NCBI GenBank assembly: GCA_035610835.1
Contig: CM069456.1
Coordinates: 27,162,234-27,226,233, forward strand
From: Ophiura sarsii
Taxonomy: Eukaryota; Echinodermata; Ophiuroidea; Amphilepidida; Ophiuridae
Length of the DNA: 64,000 bases
Direction: 5' to 3'
A program made the position numbers and the translations under genes. The notes beneath the pieces were generated by a model, which saw only the letters and a program-made list of their open reading frames with translations, did not search any database and was not told the origin of the DNA. Within the stretch, counting starts at the first letter, position 1, and each line of letters opens with the position of its first letter. This document shows, piece after piece, positions 30,541 through 42,775 of this stretch.

Positions 30541-31228
30541 TTAACTAATTTCAAAGAACAGCCTGTGCATGATATCTCAATCGATGGTGAGGATGTTGAA
30601 CAAGTTAGTCGCTTCAAATACCTAGGCTCTGTGAAAACCACATCTGCTAGTTGCACAGCTGATATAAGAGCTAGAATCGGAATGGCCAAGAGAAGGATGA
30701 TAAAACTCCAGGATCTATGGAATGACCGCAACCTCACAACAAACCTTAAAATAAAGAGTGTCAAAGCATTGGTGTGGAGCGTGCTCCTTTACGGTCTGAA
30801 GGGATGGACTCTAACCAAAGCAGAAGAAAAACGCATAATAGCTGCCGAAATGTGGATCTGATGGAGAAGAACGTTAAGAGTTAACTGGAAGGAGAAAGAA
30901 CCAACATAAGTATCCTGAAAGAACTTGGTGTAAAGAGGCAACTGCTAGGAGAGCTTATCAAAAGAAAGCTGGCCTACTTCGGGCACATCATTAGAGGCAG
31001 TGGTAGCTTACTGGCACTCCACATCATAGAAGGGAAAGTTGAAGGCAGCAGGAAAAGAGGTCGTCAAAGGAAACAATGGTTCGACAACATCAAGGAATGG
31101 ACTGGTATGAGTCTTATAAAGGCCAAGCGTCTGGCACAAGACAGAGTAGCTTGGAGAAAGATGACCCGGAGATGTGATCGTATGGCAGCCAATCGTCACA
31201 ACTGACAGAGGCCGAAGAAGAAGAAGAA
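30541..31228 (+). pseudogene. RTE-like LINE 3' fragment, degenerate
   Basis: Translation in two frames gives VSRFKYLGSVKTTSASCTAD, KSVKALVWSVLLYGLKGWTL, AEMWI-stop, then after a frameshift LKELGVKRQLLGELIKRKLA, YFGHIIRGS and a C-terminal RRCDRMAANRHN. This is the post-RT region typical of RTE-type endonuclease-reverse transcriptases. It ends in a GAA-repeat tail near 31228. A stop (normally Trp or Cys) at 30859 and the frameshift make it dead. 5' truncated. Confidence 0.8.
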
Positions 31229-31587
31229 TTTCAAATCAGAAATCACACATCTTAGATACACACTAAACAAGCAAATTTCCTCTCCACAATATGTGATGCG
31301 ATCTGTGAAAATCCGTCAAATGTGAACTAGGGATTATGGGTCAAATTATAGTTTAAAAAATCAAAAAATCAAAAAACAATTTATTTATTTTTAGATTTTT
31401 TTAAAGAAAATTAAATTCCAATACTTTGTGTCATCTTTCATGAAATTTCACCTTTCAACTTACTTTAGTCACTTTCATTATTAACCTTATGATGTTATTC
31501 TATTGAATTATGTATCTTGTTTGGCCTGTTTTCATGATTTCTTATTTTGTAGCTTTTTATGACATCACAAACATCATTCACTCATAA

Positions 31588-31766
31588 CGTTTTTTGTAAT
31601 CAAAACAGTTCTGTAATCAGCACAGTTTTAGCTATCTTATGATATGAATATCTCCAATATGAAGTGACGTTTTTTGTAATGATCGTAGAAAAATGATCAA
31701 AACAGTTCTGTAATCAGCACAGTTTTAGCTATCTTATGATATGAATATCTCCAATATGAAGTGACG
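31588..31766. repeat. Tandem duplication of about 97 bp
   Basis: ATCAAAACAGTTCTGTAATC begins units near 31599 and 31696; both run through AGCTATCTTATGATATGAAT to AATATGAAGTGACG almost unchanged. Confidence 0.8.
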
Positions 31767-32797
31767 GGTTTTCACAGATCTCATTCATAAACATTGAGTG
31801 GATACATTTTAAATAATGATGCTTTTAGTAACCATACCTAACACACACAAAAGGTGATTTTATTTTGTATGGGATGTCATTAACTTGTATTGAACACTGT
31901 GCTATCGAATCCAGTCAGGCATGTTGGTATGAATGGTGAGCTGTGATTAATTTCACACAAATTGTAACTGCTGAGCACACACTGGGCAATGATATCCCAT
32001 AAATTTTCGGCGATGTATGCATAGCAGATTTGGAGAATATTGCTGGATATTACATATTCATGAACTTATCTCAACAATTTAACTGCTTTAGCATATTTAT
32101 TATCAGTAAGAACAACTGTCCACCTCTGTTATCCAGACATGACGGGACCAAGCAAGCAAAGTGACAAATGTGGATTAGCAAATTATGTGTAATTCTGCAT
32201 TGACTGTCCCGAAGGGCTCAAATTGGGACAATAGCAGGGTACTGAATGAGGGGTAATTACAGAGACAATGTATTATTTCAGCACTAAACAGCACTACCAA
32301 CATCAAAATAGGGCCTTCAAATGATTCAGAGTGTGAAAATAAGGTGATTAGGCTGTAAAAAAATGTATTTTCTTTTGGGATCATTCAGCCGGATATAACA
32401 GAGTTATAAAAGAGGGTCGGATAACTGAGGTTGGACTGTACACCTGATTATCTGGTGAAAATAATGTTAGAATGTACCATGCCCATATTTCAATCCTATT
32501 AAAAGCCGTTTCATAACAATGTCATATTGCTTCCACAGCAAAACTCTAACATGAGAACATTTTGAAATGGTACAATTAACACCAACAATTCTCGATCAAC
32601 AAATATGCACCCTAGAAATACGCACAAGTATAATGCAGTTAATTGCGCTTTAATTTTGTTGTTGAAAAAAGTGCACTTACGTTTTTCGTGTACTGCATAC
32701 ATGCTTGGTTCACGCGCAGTGTGCGCACATGTGTGGCAAAGTGATCTAGAATTGTTTGCTTCGATTATTATAATTGAAATATTAAAAACATATTCAC
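31767..32797. other. Intron 10, nothing recognised
   Basis: AT-rich intronic sequence with short frames lacking motifs. No element boundaries found. Confidence 0.4.
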
Positions 32798-33409
32798 ATA
32801 TGTGTGGTGGCATGGGAAAACCCTTCACATGGTCATTTTCTACCAACTTTGTTTTTTTCTATGGCAGAGAGCTTCATACTCTACTGAGTATAGGACTGTT
32901 TAAATTTTTCAGAAATTCCATCTAGAACTACAGTTATAGTATTTTAAAGTCGGCAAGTTTAAACGCAACACTAAGAATAAAAACTGACAATTCAAAGGTG
33001 TACACAAAATCTTTTAAATGCTCTAATAATAATAAAACTACATTGTTATATCACACAGAATAGCTTGTCATATGAAAAGGACTATTGATATGAACCTAGT
33101 TTTTGCGATATTTTTAACAATTGTAAGTTCTTCACTTTCAAAATCTTTACAATGCATTTTTCGGAATTCACAGTGGTTACCATGGTAACAATGTAATTTT
33201 ACGTAAACATAGCATTTTACACATAAAATTTGATAAACAAGGTTCAGAAAAGTACTAAAATAAACTTAACATCTGGAATTTTACATACAAAATCCTGGAG
33301 ACTAAAGTTCAAGGTATATTCTCTATCTTGGGACCAAAGTTGGAAAATTGACTTGGAACTCATTTGTTAGGAATTTTTGGTATGACCCAGATATCTCAAT
33401 ATAACACTA

Positions 33410-34306
33410 ATAATAATAATAATGGTAATTTATAAAGCGCCGGTATCCGCCGCAAGCGACACTCATGGCGCTTCTCTGCATAACAACCAAAATAACATAA
33501 ACACGAATAGGAACAAAGATGAGGAGAGTCACATCAAGCAAATGCTTCAGAGTACAAATATGTCTTCAAGTTTTTCTTAAAAATATGTACAGAGTTTGAC
33601 AGTTTCACATATTCAGGCAAGCTATTCCATAGTTTCGGTGCTGCGACTTGAAAACTTCGCTGTCCCCACTGATGTTTAGCCAATGTTTCCTGAAGAAGAC
33701 TTTGTTTTGAAGAGCGTAGCCCGCGATGCCCTGGCACATATGGTTGAACAAGTTCTGTTAAATAAGAAGGAGCTGCATCATGTAAGATTTTGAAAATAAT
33801 AAGACATATCTTGTATTTCAGTCTCTGTTCAATTGGAAGCCAGTGTAGGTACGCTAATACAGGAGTTATATGATCTGTTCTCTTAGTATATGTAATAATC
33901 CGGGCGGCTATATTCTGCAATCGTTGTAGGCGAGAGAGTTGTGATGTTGTAATTCCATATAGAAGTGAGTTATTGGAGTCAAGTCTGGATGTTACAAATG
34001 CATGAATGATGGTTTTAGCTGCATCCCTTGTTAGATGTTGACGGATTCTGCCAATGTTTCGTATTGAGCAGAAAGCAGCCCGTGATACTGCTGTCACATG
34101 GCAGTCCATTGTTAGATTGGAATCAAACATGACCCCCAAGTTGTGTACATTTGCAGCTGGCACTACATACGATCCACCCACTCTAACATGTTGAATATTG
34201 ACCTTTGCGATTTGTTGTTTGGATCCGAGAATCATGAATTCTGTCTTTGAGTCGTTCAACTTCAGAAAATTGGTATTCATCCATGTTTTGATATCATCAA
34301 TGCAGT
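33410..34306 (-). mobile_element. 5'-truncated CR1/L2-like LINE nested in a MITE
   Basis: Flanked by the 5-bp repeat CACTA (33405-33409, 34307-34311). The 3' end on the minus strand is a TTA/ATT simple-repeat tail after TTTATAAAGCGCC, a common 3' hairpin of L2/CR1-like elements. Comparison with the uninterrupted MITE at 21752 gives the exact insertion point. Confidence 0.82.
33534..34306 (-). CDS. CR1/L2-like reverse transcriptase C-terminal fragment
   Basis: The frame is open from the truncation point: CIDDIKTWMNTNFLKLND, KTEFMILGSKQQ, LGVMFDSNLTM, RNIGRIRQHLTRDAAKTIIH, LDSNNSLLYG, RLQNIAARIIT, LPIEQRLKYKICLIIFKILH, LWNSLPEYVK and LKTYLYSEAF. This is the thumb and C-terminal part of RTs of the L2/CR1/Jockey-related group. 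The catalytic FADD motif lies upstream of the truncation and is absent. About 257 residues, no stop or frameshift, so the insertion is young. Confidence 0.85.
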
Positions 34307-34431
34307 CACTAGTGACTTCCGACGGGTTTTCCTATACCACCACACATATTGTGAGCAAAAAAATCTGTTGTATTTTTCAATTTAGTAAATAACATCATTA
34401 ACCCGATTCTTTTCATATTCTTATTCTTCAG

Positions 34432-34512
34432 GGCCTAAACAACAAAAGAAATTTAAAAGACTGATGCTTCATAGAATCAAATGGAATGAAAACAAAACTA
34501 AGAAACGTCACG
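34432..34512 (+). CDS. PRPF3: PRPF3 exon 11
   Basis: The acceptor TATTCTTCAG adds two bases to the split glycine codon and gives [20 protein letters not shown] then KTKKRH, matching human [20 protein letters not shown]. The donor GTGAGT is at 34513, phase 1. It pairs in phase with exon 10 at 23224, and would also pair with the broken second copy. Confidence 0.95.
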
Positions 34513-34634
34513 GTGAGTACTGTCTGTCTGTCTGTCTCCTTTTATTATTTAAGTCAGATGACACTCGCATGATTCTGTTTTTATTTGACATGCATCATGA
34601 ACAAACATTGAAAATTGCACACACTTCTGATGTA

Positions 34635-35463
34635 CAGGGTGAGTAAAAGAAACTGCAATAGTGGAAAGAAGCCATCTTGTTTTCAAAACCAAGTTGATGT
34701 TTGGAATATTTTTTTGAAGTTATAAGAATAACATACCTTTTACTAATTTCATGTGAAAAAATGAAGTCAATTGCATTTTTCTTTTGCCTTTGGTGATCCT
34801 TTTTACCCATTTCACATGCTTGTCTCTGAGAAACCCAAAACATGCATTAAAGGTAGATGACCCGATCACATTTTCGTAACACAGAATTATTTCAAACATA
34901 CGGAGATTTTCATATCATATGAAAGCTCGTATTTTTCTCATCATCATACTGAAATTTGACGGTCTAAATCGGTATAATTACGGAGAAATCGATGAAATAA
35001 CGTCGAATTACCGCGAATGGTGGTAACCACCGATATAGTTTATGTATTACTCAATGGGTACAGTTCACAGCATCTTGTGCGTCTAAAATAAGAACCATTA
35101 GAGCTATGCAACTCAAACTTTGGAACACGACTTTTTTAAGGATGACCTTTCATGTAGAATAGAAAACTTCAAGTTGAAAATCGGAATGTGATCGGGTCAT
35201 CTACCTTTAAAGTCTCTCATTAAAGTTTGAAAATTTGAGTAAATTGGTGACGTAATTGGAATTTAATGCATCCTTTCTTGTTTACATGGGAGATAAAATA
35301 ATCAATTTACATAACCCATGAATTGCTTATTATGTTCTAAATTTGAATAATCAATGAAATTATTCCAAATTGTTGTTGGCGGGATATTTGAATGTGAACA
35401 TGAAATGTGTGCAATTTCAATTGAAAATTACTATTACTATTACAGTTTCTTTGACTCACCCTG
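34635..35463. mobile_element. TA-flanked mariner-like non-autonomous element
   Basis: TA at 34633-34634 and 35464-35465 bracket CAGGGTGAGTAAAAGAAACT and its complement CAGTTTCTTTGACTCACCCTG. Ends of this sort are typical of Tc1/mariner elements. It contains a second, TTAA-flanked element at 34851-35206. No transposase frame. Confidence 0.78.
34851..35206. mobile_element. TTAA-flanked MITE nested in the mariner-like element
   Basis: TTAA (34847-34850 and 35207-35210) brackets AGGTAGATGACCCGATCACA and its complement GTGATCGGGTCATCTACCT, inverted ends of over 20 bp. The AGG...CCT ends are shared with the foldback family at 8733 and 42776. Confidence 0.78.
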
Positions 35464-36386
35464 TAGTTGTCCACATTTGGGGATAATTCAATTCTGTTTT
35501 GCTTATAGCTTCCAAAAGAACCATCTCCCAGAACTGAAATTTACAGGGTAGTAAGAAAAAAAGGAACTTTCTGCTGATACCGAAATCTCAATCTTCAGTT
35601 TGTTGGTATGTGGGTGGTCGAGGAAGCCTACTTGAAGCATATCAGCCAACATATCAATTGTCTTACCTTAAATTATGATGTGTCTTCAAAAGGATATACT
35701 GATGCATCTGTAATTGCAATCTTACACCACTGCTATAGTCTGCTGCAAAGAAGTTCAGCACCTTATTTCTGTTGCGACCACATGTTAAGCATAAACACAG
35801 AAGTGCAGTTGACACCAGGGCCTGAGCCAGGATTTGAAAGTTGGGTGTCCAAAGTAGGACCAAAATAAAGTGGAATGAGCAGCGCGAGCAGAGCATTCAC
35901 GTTTCTGTGTAAATTGACCGCATTGGAAGCTGTGAGCCTCCAATTTATTATAAGTAAAAGTTGGTTAAAAATATTGCGCAAAAACAGTGTTTTTTTGACA
36001 TACAATATTATATACCCACCCACCTTTTGGGTTCAACAGGGTTCAAATCTTGAACAAATATTCAAAAATGTGAAAAACTTTATTTTTAAAATTATTTTTA
36101 GGGCGTCCATTGGATAGCTTTAGCATTTTTAGGGTGTCCATTTTCGGGACAGGGCGTCCATATGAAGTCTGGACACCCTCTGGCCCCTCTAGAATACTGC
36201 GACTTTGAGCCAACCAACACACGCATATAATTGGCCTGATTGTATCTATAGCGTCAAGAATGTTTCCGTCCACACACTCATTATTTAGCGCATAGGGCTA
36301 GTGCTGAACTTTTCTGCCAGCAACTATAGTCATATCTATCTCTTGATGATTTCATTTTCATATTTCGTCTTCTCTCTCTTTCCCAG
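35464..36386. other. Intron 11 distal part
   Basis: Contains GGGTGTCC/GGACACCC words near 35850, 36130 and 36170 that may be the ends of an eroded element, but no clean termini or duplication were found. No gene. Confidence 0.35.
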
Positions 36387-36604
36387 CGGACTCTGATGAT
36401 TCGGACGACGAATCAAGCTCACATTACAACAAGTGCGACTTGGTTTGGAAAGGCACCGTCAAGCAGAGATCGTTCTCCGATCTCCATTTCAAATTTTGCC
36501 CGACGGAATCAGCGGCCAGGGATCAGTTCCGGAAGCACAGTGTAGAACATTACTGGGCTCTGTCACACAGTCAAAGCATACTAGAGGCTGCTGACGACAC
36601 TTGA
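36387..36604 (+). CDS. PRPF3: PRPF3 exon 12 and stop
   Basis: The acceptor CTCTTTCCCAG precedes an acidic insert (DSDDSDDESSS), then NKCDLVWKGTVKQRSFSDLH, FKFCPTESAARDQFRKHSVE, HYWALSHSQSILEAA, aligning to human [20 protein letters not shown] and EHYWDLALSESVLEST. The stop is TGA at 36602-36604. This completes the C-terminal domain and the 687-residue protein. Confidence 0.95.
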
Positions 36605-37907
36605 TTATCATAAGTGGACAGTATCATTTGGATACAAGATGAAGAGACACTAGCCTTGGGCTAACTCTGGATAAATGTGCGGTCAAGTTACTTATTTCTA
36701 TTTCATCAGACTGGCTTTATTACAGTAACATCTAGAGTCCCCCAAGGGTTGAGCATCAGTCCCCAAATGTGCTTGGGTTAGGAAGCCAAAATAATTGAAA
36801 TGCTGCCCAGCCCAAGTTATCTTATTTATCAATCATGTTTGACGAAGCCCAGGTCTTTTTGATGAGCACGTCCATGAATCTTGATTCTGCACATTTCACA
36901 TTAATATGGCACATGTGATCCATATAGCCAAAATTGGGGACAAGTTTAGTTCAAATAATATTTTAAAAGTTGAAAATTTGCTTTTTTGGGACTGATGCAT
37001 TAAAAAATGATTTGGTAATCAAATGAAATTTCAATTTATTTCAAAGGCCCTCACCATTTACTGTGTGGTCTAGCCGTGCAATGTTGTGCTGCATTCGTAG
37101 GAAATGGGTACAATGAAATGTTGCCTGTTGAATGAATGGGAGCTAATTAGTTATATTCTCAAGGAAGACTTTTATACCAGGACCCTCTCAATATAGGTTT
37201 GATTACCTTGTGTTGTTTAAGGTCCTTCGTTTCTCCTAATTGCAACATCCGCCAGTTCATGATCCAGTAAAGAGTAAAACATACCTGACGATTGCCTTAA
37301 CGGCATGAAACTCGGAGTAACGATTCTTTTTCCAGAAAGTCTATACTTTGAATTTTTATATCATGATACTATATACACATGAAATCTAATATGCCAAATA
37401 GGCACTCGGCAAAATGGTTTACTATCACAATTGTGTCTGTACGATGTCTCATTCTTTAATTGTCCAGGGGTATTTTGATCTTATTGATCCAGCAATCTAA
37501 CCGAATATTTGTAACCCTTTTTCTCTCTGGAAATTAGGTTAGGAATGGATCTTGACCTTATTTTACTTTCCAAAAAAACATGAAGGGCTTACAGTGCCAT
37601 CTGGAAATGTTAGCCCTTTTTAACTCTCCTTGTTGGGAAGGATGCGGAATTTTGTAACCCATTTTAACTTTCCAGACACTTATAGAGGTTTTATAGAGGT
37701 TAACCCTGGTATATAAGTCTTCCCAAGTGAGAGTGAGATATCCTGTAGGCCTTTTTTGTTTGTTTCCCTACCAGGTTTGCTGGAATGTGGCTATTCCACT
37801 CCTTCCACTGCAGACGGAAGTATAGACGATGGAAGATTTCTCCATTTGACCTAAATATGTAAATCAAAGGCAAGTCTACTTGTTACGAAAAGGTGAGAAT
37901 GTTCTGT
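36605..37907. other. PRPF3 3' UTR and downstream, end not fixed
   Basis: No gene or complete element. No canonical AATAAA was found close to the stop; an ATTAAA lies near 37009. The transcript end cannot be set from sequence. Confidence 0.35.
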
Positions 37908-37918
37908 TTTGTGATCTT

Positions 37919-38225
37919 TGAAGGAGGGTCTAGTGGATAAGTTCTCCCTCCACAATACAAAGTTTATGGGTTTGAGTCCTGTTGCTGCCAGCGTGTTTTG
38001 TCCTTGGGCAAGGCACTTTAACACCCAGGTGTATAAATGGGTATCAGCATTAAATAATGTTGTGAAGGTAAAACAGACTTGTTGTGCGGGGGGAGTTGCG
38101 AACCCCCCACAGCAAAAATAACAATGCGGAGACTGGCCACGAAAGAGAGATGGGCATTCCGCACGCAAGCTTAGCTCGGAAGGACACTTTACCTTTACTG
38201 TTACTAAGTCTGATATATGCATATG
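37919..38225 (+). mobile_element. tRNA-derived SINE with 11-bp target duplication
   Basis: TTTGTGATCTT at 37908-37918 and 38226-38236 flank a 307-bp insertion. The head has an A-box-like GTCTAGTGGATAAG and a B-box-like GGGTTTGAGTCC, that is, an RNA polymerase III promoter. It is followed by the TGTCCTTGGGCAAGGCACTT motif shared by several animal SINE families. The high quality of the duplication suggests a moderately young insertion. Confidence 0.82.
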
Positions 38226-38595
38226 TTTGTGATCTTCTACAGTATTTACTTTAAGTCTATAATACCGAATTCTATTAATTATTTTGTTTCTCAATGAATC
38301 TGTCACACAAATTTATAAATGAAATCTGTATGTGCTATATTTCCCTACTGCGAAATATGTTGTAAAATGAAGAGAGAAAAAATGAATCTAAATTGTGTGT
38401 AAATGATATCTTTTTTCTGAAGATGTGTAACTACTCTAAAAGCCAAATGTTAGCATTTTTAGATGTATTTCGGTGAAATGGAAAAATATCCTGAAATGTT
38501 TCTAAATCTCTTTGATCAGTTATGCACTAGTTATGATCATCTGTAACTCCCATGCTATTACGAGAAATAGATCCAACATCAGTTTTGATAGTTAA

Positions 38596-38957
38596 CACTT
38601 TCCACGCGGCAGGCGTCTGCAGACGACATTCTAAAATGTTTCAAAAATGTCATGATTCTTGAAAATTATTACCATATGGGGAATCACCATGAGAAATGCA
38701 TTGAATTTAGTACAAACATGCGTAGTTTTGGTTCAGCAATCAATGAGATAGACCTTGAAAGTTTGAAAAGGTTTCTGAAAATCTGTTTTGGTAAAACTAA
38801 TAGCCGCATGGAAAGTGTTCTGTGCATTCTCAGAATTAGAAGTATGACCTTACGAAACTGGAAAAATGCTGTATATTTGGCATGTTACCGCCCACCAATT
38901 GTTTTTGCGTTCCCAATACGGAGCGGAGCGTACATAGTTGGAATCCGGCCAAAAAGG
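38596..38957. mobile_element. Possible TTAA-flanked piggyBac-type MITE
   Basis: TTAA at 38592-38595 and 38958-38961 brackets CACTTTCCACGCGGC and CCGGCCAAAAAGG. The inverted match is weak, but TTAACACTTT is a usual start for piggyBac-type elements. A 128-codon frame inside has no motif. Confidence 0.4.
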
Positions 38958-38961
38958 TTAA

Positions 38962-39746
38962 TTAAGACTATAGTATCTTATGGAGGGAAGTTAAATAATC
39001 ACAGTCAATTAAATTTGATCAATTTGCATTTTCTTTAACAATTTCTCTCGATATGTGTGTATAATGACTCTCTGTCTGTTTGTGTGGCTCATGGTATTTT
39101 ACGATTTCTGACTGACATATGACCAAAGGTAGTGAGTAGAATTTCATGCAAATGGTGTTGCAGTTTGACTCCATAACAGTGGCAACCTCTCTATAAAACT
39201 CACCAGTTAATGGTTATTTTATTTAGAGCCAGTGTAGAAATAGCTCACTATATGGGTAAACATTTATTAGGCCAAGAATTATTCCGTAGCCATTGGTTGT
39301 TCAATCAAACAGAACAGAAGTAAGATAATATAGCCCATTGTACTGAAAGTCACAAGACTAATTTTGTACTTCACTTTAGATTCAAAACTAGTCTAATTGT
39401 GCTACATACCCATGTGTTAGGCAACATTCCTAAATGGCAATAACACACTGTGATTATATAACTTTCCTCCCACTCCCAGTATCAGTACCAAAACTAGACC
39501 AGTTTCTCTGTTGTATTTCCTTATATTGTAGATGATATGTGGTCACTAAGGAGATGTGGTTACTTACCATAGAAATGGCATCTGTTATGGTCATCCTTCT
39601 ACATGGGCTTTGGGATAAGTATTTCGATTCTGCATGAATATTGTTAACCAGATATTTGTATTCAATATCATTTGAACACAACAATTGATCAGAATGTAAA
39701 TTCTTTAAAGAGCAGTGATGTAACTTAACATCTTATTCAGCATATG
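38962..39746. other. Nothing recognised
   Basis: AT-rich sequence without gene-like frames or clear repeats. Confidence 0.4.
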
Positions 39747-40002
39747 GTTGCTTTTCTGTTAAAACATAGTATGTCCATTTGGCCCTTCAGCATGTATAAA
39801 GTAATACCTCCTATATGTATAACCTTTGGGCAGTCTGCTCTAAACATGTTCAAGTTGCAAAAACACATCAATCAACACCTTGTAAGTGCTCTTGCCCCTG
39901 AACATGTATAAAGCACCCCATCCTATGCATAACCATTGGTGAGTTTTACTTATATACATGCCGAAGGGCCCGTAAAACATGAGGTTTTTATAGGACAGCA
40001 AC
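39747..40002. mobile_element. Foldback MITE, GTTGCTNTTCTGTNAAAAC family, copy 1
   Basis: The left end GTTGCTTTTCTGTTAAAACA is complemented by the right end TTTTTATAGGACAGCAAC. Inside, GGCCCTTCAGCATGTATAAA and ATATACATGCCGAAGGGCC form further inverted pairs. Related to 41111-41385. Confidence 0.7.
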
Positions 40003-40320
40003 GATATACTTTGTTGATCTATGTGCAGTGATGTTAGGGCCTAAGGACGCGCGCGCGTCACATGACGTTGACCTCGCTCCTAAAACGGTGAAACGGACAT
40101 CCATGGTGCACAATACGTAAGCTCGAGCTCGTTTTCAAGCATGCCCAGTAAGCCGATCAGAGTGTGCCCGCGTATGTCGGAATGTGGCCAGGAGAATATG
40201 CGCCGTATGTTCATTCCAGTGACTGCTCTCTATTATTGTGCGCATGATTTTAATCACTGGAATACGATCCCCGCAATCAAAGGCAAATCCAGCAATCTTG
40301 TGTAAATGCCGTATCCATCA

Positions 40321-40555
40321 CTAAAGTTTAATCAGTTCCAAATTGGCGAGAAATATTCGGTTCTTATCTCTCCACTCGGAAAAGTAATCAAAGCGTACCC
40401 ACGCGATGGCCACATGCACACGGTTTTGGCCCCATATACACGCATCACACATATGATGCACAGTGCGCTTGTTACCTTCATTTGCGCCCGCATCCTTCTG
40501 TATTCATTTTCTGCTGTAATGAGGCTTTGCCAATTTGGAACTGATCAAACTATAG
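40321..40555. mobile_element. MITE, CAGTTCCAAATTGGCGA family, copy 2
   Basis: The left end CTAAAGTTTAATCAGTTCCA runs into AATTGGCGA; the right end CCAATTTGGAACTGATCAAA then CTATAG is its complement. Matches 10978-11214. Confidence 0.72.
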
Positions 40556-41110
40556 AATACACTCTGACATCACTGCACAGTTGAATTAATTAAATGAAGT
40601 ATACAGGAATGATATTAATATCAGGTGAACAAATCTGAAATTCCATGAACTATTGAATAACAGCAAATAATAGTGTGCTAAATTGCCTACAATTTGGCTA
40701 AATAAATGCAAATTTAGGCAAAAAATATTTACATTTTAGAGTGAAAAATATCTTCTTTCAGATTGTTATCTACAAAATGCCATGCCTGAGTATAGTGATT
40801 GTCAATGATAATCTAAAAACCATCAATCACATAACTGTCACTGAACAAAGTGTGGACAATTCCCACAAAGCACAAGATACAGTATAAAAAGTAGTCGCTA
40901 CAGGAGATCAATTCTGGACAGTAACGCTGAATGAATATACTACCTCAGAAAAAGTTTGGACATTAAATTAAATCACCAATTCTTGAATATTTTGTGATGA
41001 TATTCATGTTGTGAAAGCTGGTGTGTTCTTCTTTACAATGACACCACATTTGTAGCAATCACTTGCTTTAGTGCTCAGCCTTTGATATTTTTTGAAATTT
41101 ACTTATCTTC
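40556..41110. other. Nothing recognised
   Basis: AT-rich, no coding or repeat signature. Confidence 0.4.
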
Positions 41111-41385
41111 GCTGTTCTGTCAAAACGTATGTTTTTCTGGCCCTTGAGCATGTATAAAATAAAACTGCCCAACGATTATGCATAAGGAAGTGTTGCTTTA
41201 TACATGTTCCGGGGCAAGATCACTTAAAAGTTGTTGATAGATGTCTTGTTGGTCCTTGAACATGTTTAGAGCAGACTGCCTAATGGTAGCATTACTTTTA
41301 TACTACCTTTGTATATAACCTTTGGTAGTATTGTTTTATATGTGCTGAAGGGCCAGATGGAGATACAAGGTTTTGACAGGACAGC
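41111..41385. mobile_element. Foldback MITE, GTTGCTNTTCTGTNAAAAC family, copy 2
   Basis: GCTGTTCTGTCAAAACG at the left and GGTTTTGACAGGACAGC at the right, with the internal TGGCCCTTGAGCATGTATAA and TATGTGCTGAAGGGCC pair as in copy 1. Confidence 0.7.
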
Positions 41386-41556
41386 AACTTTATTTATTTC
41401 ACTTTATTTCGTTCACCTCAGTGATAAAGATAAACAAAACTTTCTATCAATAAGGTTTCTCATGCTGAGCCAATACTTTCTTTGGATGATCAATAGCTAT
41501 GACTATGAGCTATGTGGAGATTTATTCATTTATTTGATTAAAAATGTACACAAATA

Positions 41557-42433
41557 CAGGGTGTATCAAAAAGAAATAGGACTCTCTTTCAGCATGGAAT
41601 TAATCCTTATTAAAACCCCTGAACCATGACAACAAAAAAATGATTTCATTATCAACTACAACTAATAAAGTTAAAAATCTGAAAAGATGAGAAAAACCCA
41701 TCATCAATTACAGAAAGTATGACCAACTAGGCAAGTCAACCCATTTTGTGGTATGTACAATGGTAATTCACACAGTAAAGGTAGAGTAACATCACAGTGG
41801 TAGATTACATTTTTAAATAGGCTAAAAGGGAAATTATTCTTATTCTTATCATGTTAAATTATTCTTATTCTTATCATGCTTATGGCAGAAATTGAAGTTG
41901 ACTTAATAGAGGTCCAATTTCTAATTATAAATGTCCTTCTCTGCCAATGATTGGTATTTATAAGCACACTATTGACATGATTGGTGATTTTCTACCACAA
42001 CTCTCCTACATGCTGAGGCTTTCTCATGAGAACACTGAGCGACATTGAACATTGCATAGAAATATTCATGCATCACATTTGTGGATTATGTAGCTATTAA
42101 TGATTTATGCCAGAATTAAGAGGAATACCAAACTAATCTTTGCTATTGTTATTGATAGATGATTTACAACATTTATGAATGCAAAGTATTGAAATGTAAA
42201 CCTTGACATTTTCTGGTTTGTAGTGTAAATCCCATTGTACAGACTAGTAAATGACATGGTTTACGCAAAGTATGCTAGCGGTCTTATTTTTCATTGGATT
42301 CATCTCAGATTTTCTGAATATTATCACTATTAATTGGGCTTGGACTGATGGTGAATTGGTCATGGTCCAGTGGTTTTGAAGAAGTAAAAAAACACGCCAT
42401 GAAACAGAGTCCTAATGTTTTTGATACACCCTG
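41557..42433. mobile_element. TA-flanked mariner-like non-autonomous element
   Basis: TA on each side of CAGGGTGTATCAAAAAGAAA and its complement TTTTTGATACACCCTG; the inverted ends extend to about 28 bp through TAGGACTC and GAGTCCTA. No transposase frame in 877 bp. It holds a small direct repeat TTATTCTTATTCTTATCATG near 41840-41880. Confidence 0.82.
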
Positions 42434-42775
42434 TATTTGATAAATCCATGTCATTACAAGATATTTCCCTCTAGTCTTCAGTGACCAATCTTCACTAAAG
42501 CTGTTATTAAACATAACAAAGAATGACAGATGTCCAAAGATTGGTCGTCGTCTTTGTATGAAAAAGCGTTTTCATTTTCATCCATGACCCTTTTGCAGCC
42601 CTTTGGTGCCAAACCAGTGTGGTTATCTTTTATCAATATAACATGTTGATCAGGGTTGTCACTAGACTGATTTAAGTGAGGCATAAATGTTCAATCATGT
42701 AAATGATATATGAGTGGCAAATGAACAGCTTCTCAATTATTGTGCAATACCTCATATTCCCTTAAAGGCGTATTA

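Larger units (their letters stand above)
32798..34349. mobile_element. MITE with ATATGTGYGGTGG ends, interrupted by a LINE
   Basis: The left end ATATGTGTGGTGGCATGGG and right end CCTATACCACCACACATAT match the copy at 21752-22428. The body is colinear with that copy up to ATAACACTA and resumes at CACTAGTGACTTCCG after the insertion at 33410-34306. A short TCTCAAT difference precedes the insertion point. Confidence 0.78.

Noticed and set aside
34595..34843. Short frame opposite and beyond PRPF3 exon 11
   Set aside because: Overlaps the end of a mariner-like element, no motif, and no splice partners.
38652..39038. 128-codon frame downstream of PRPF3
   Set aside because: Lies mostly inside a possible TTAA-flanked MITE; composition and lack of motifs argue against a gene.
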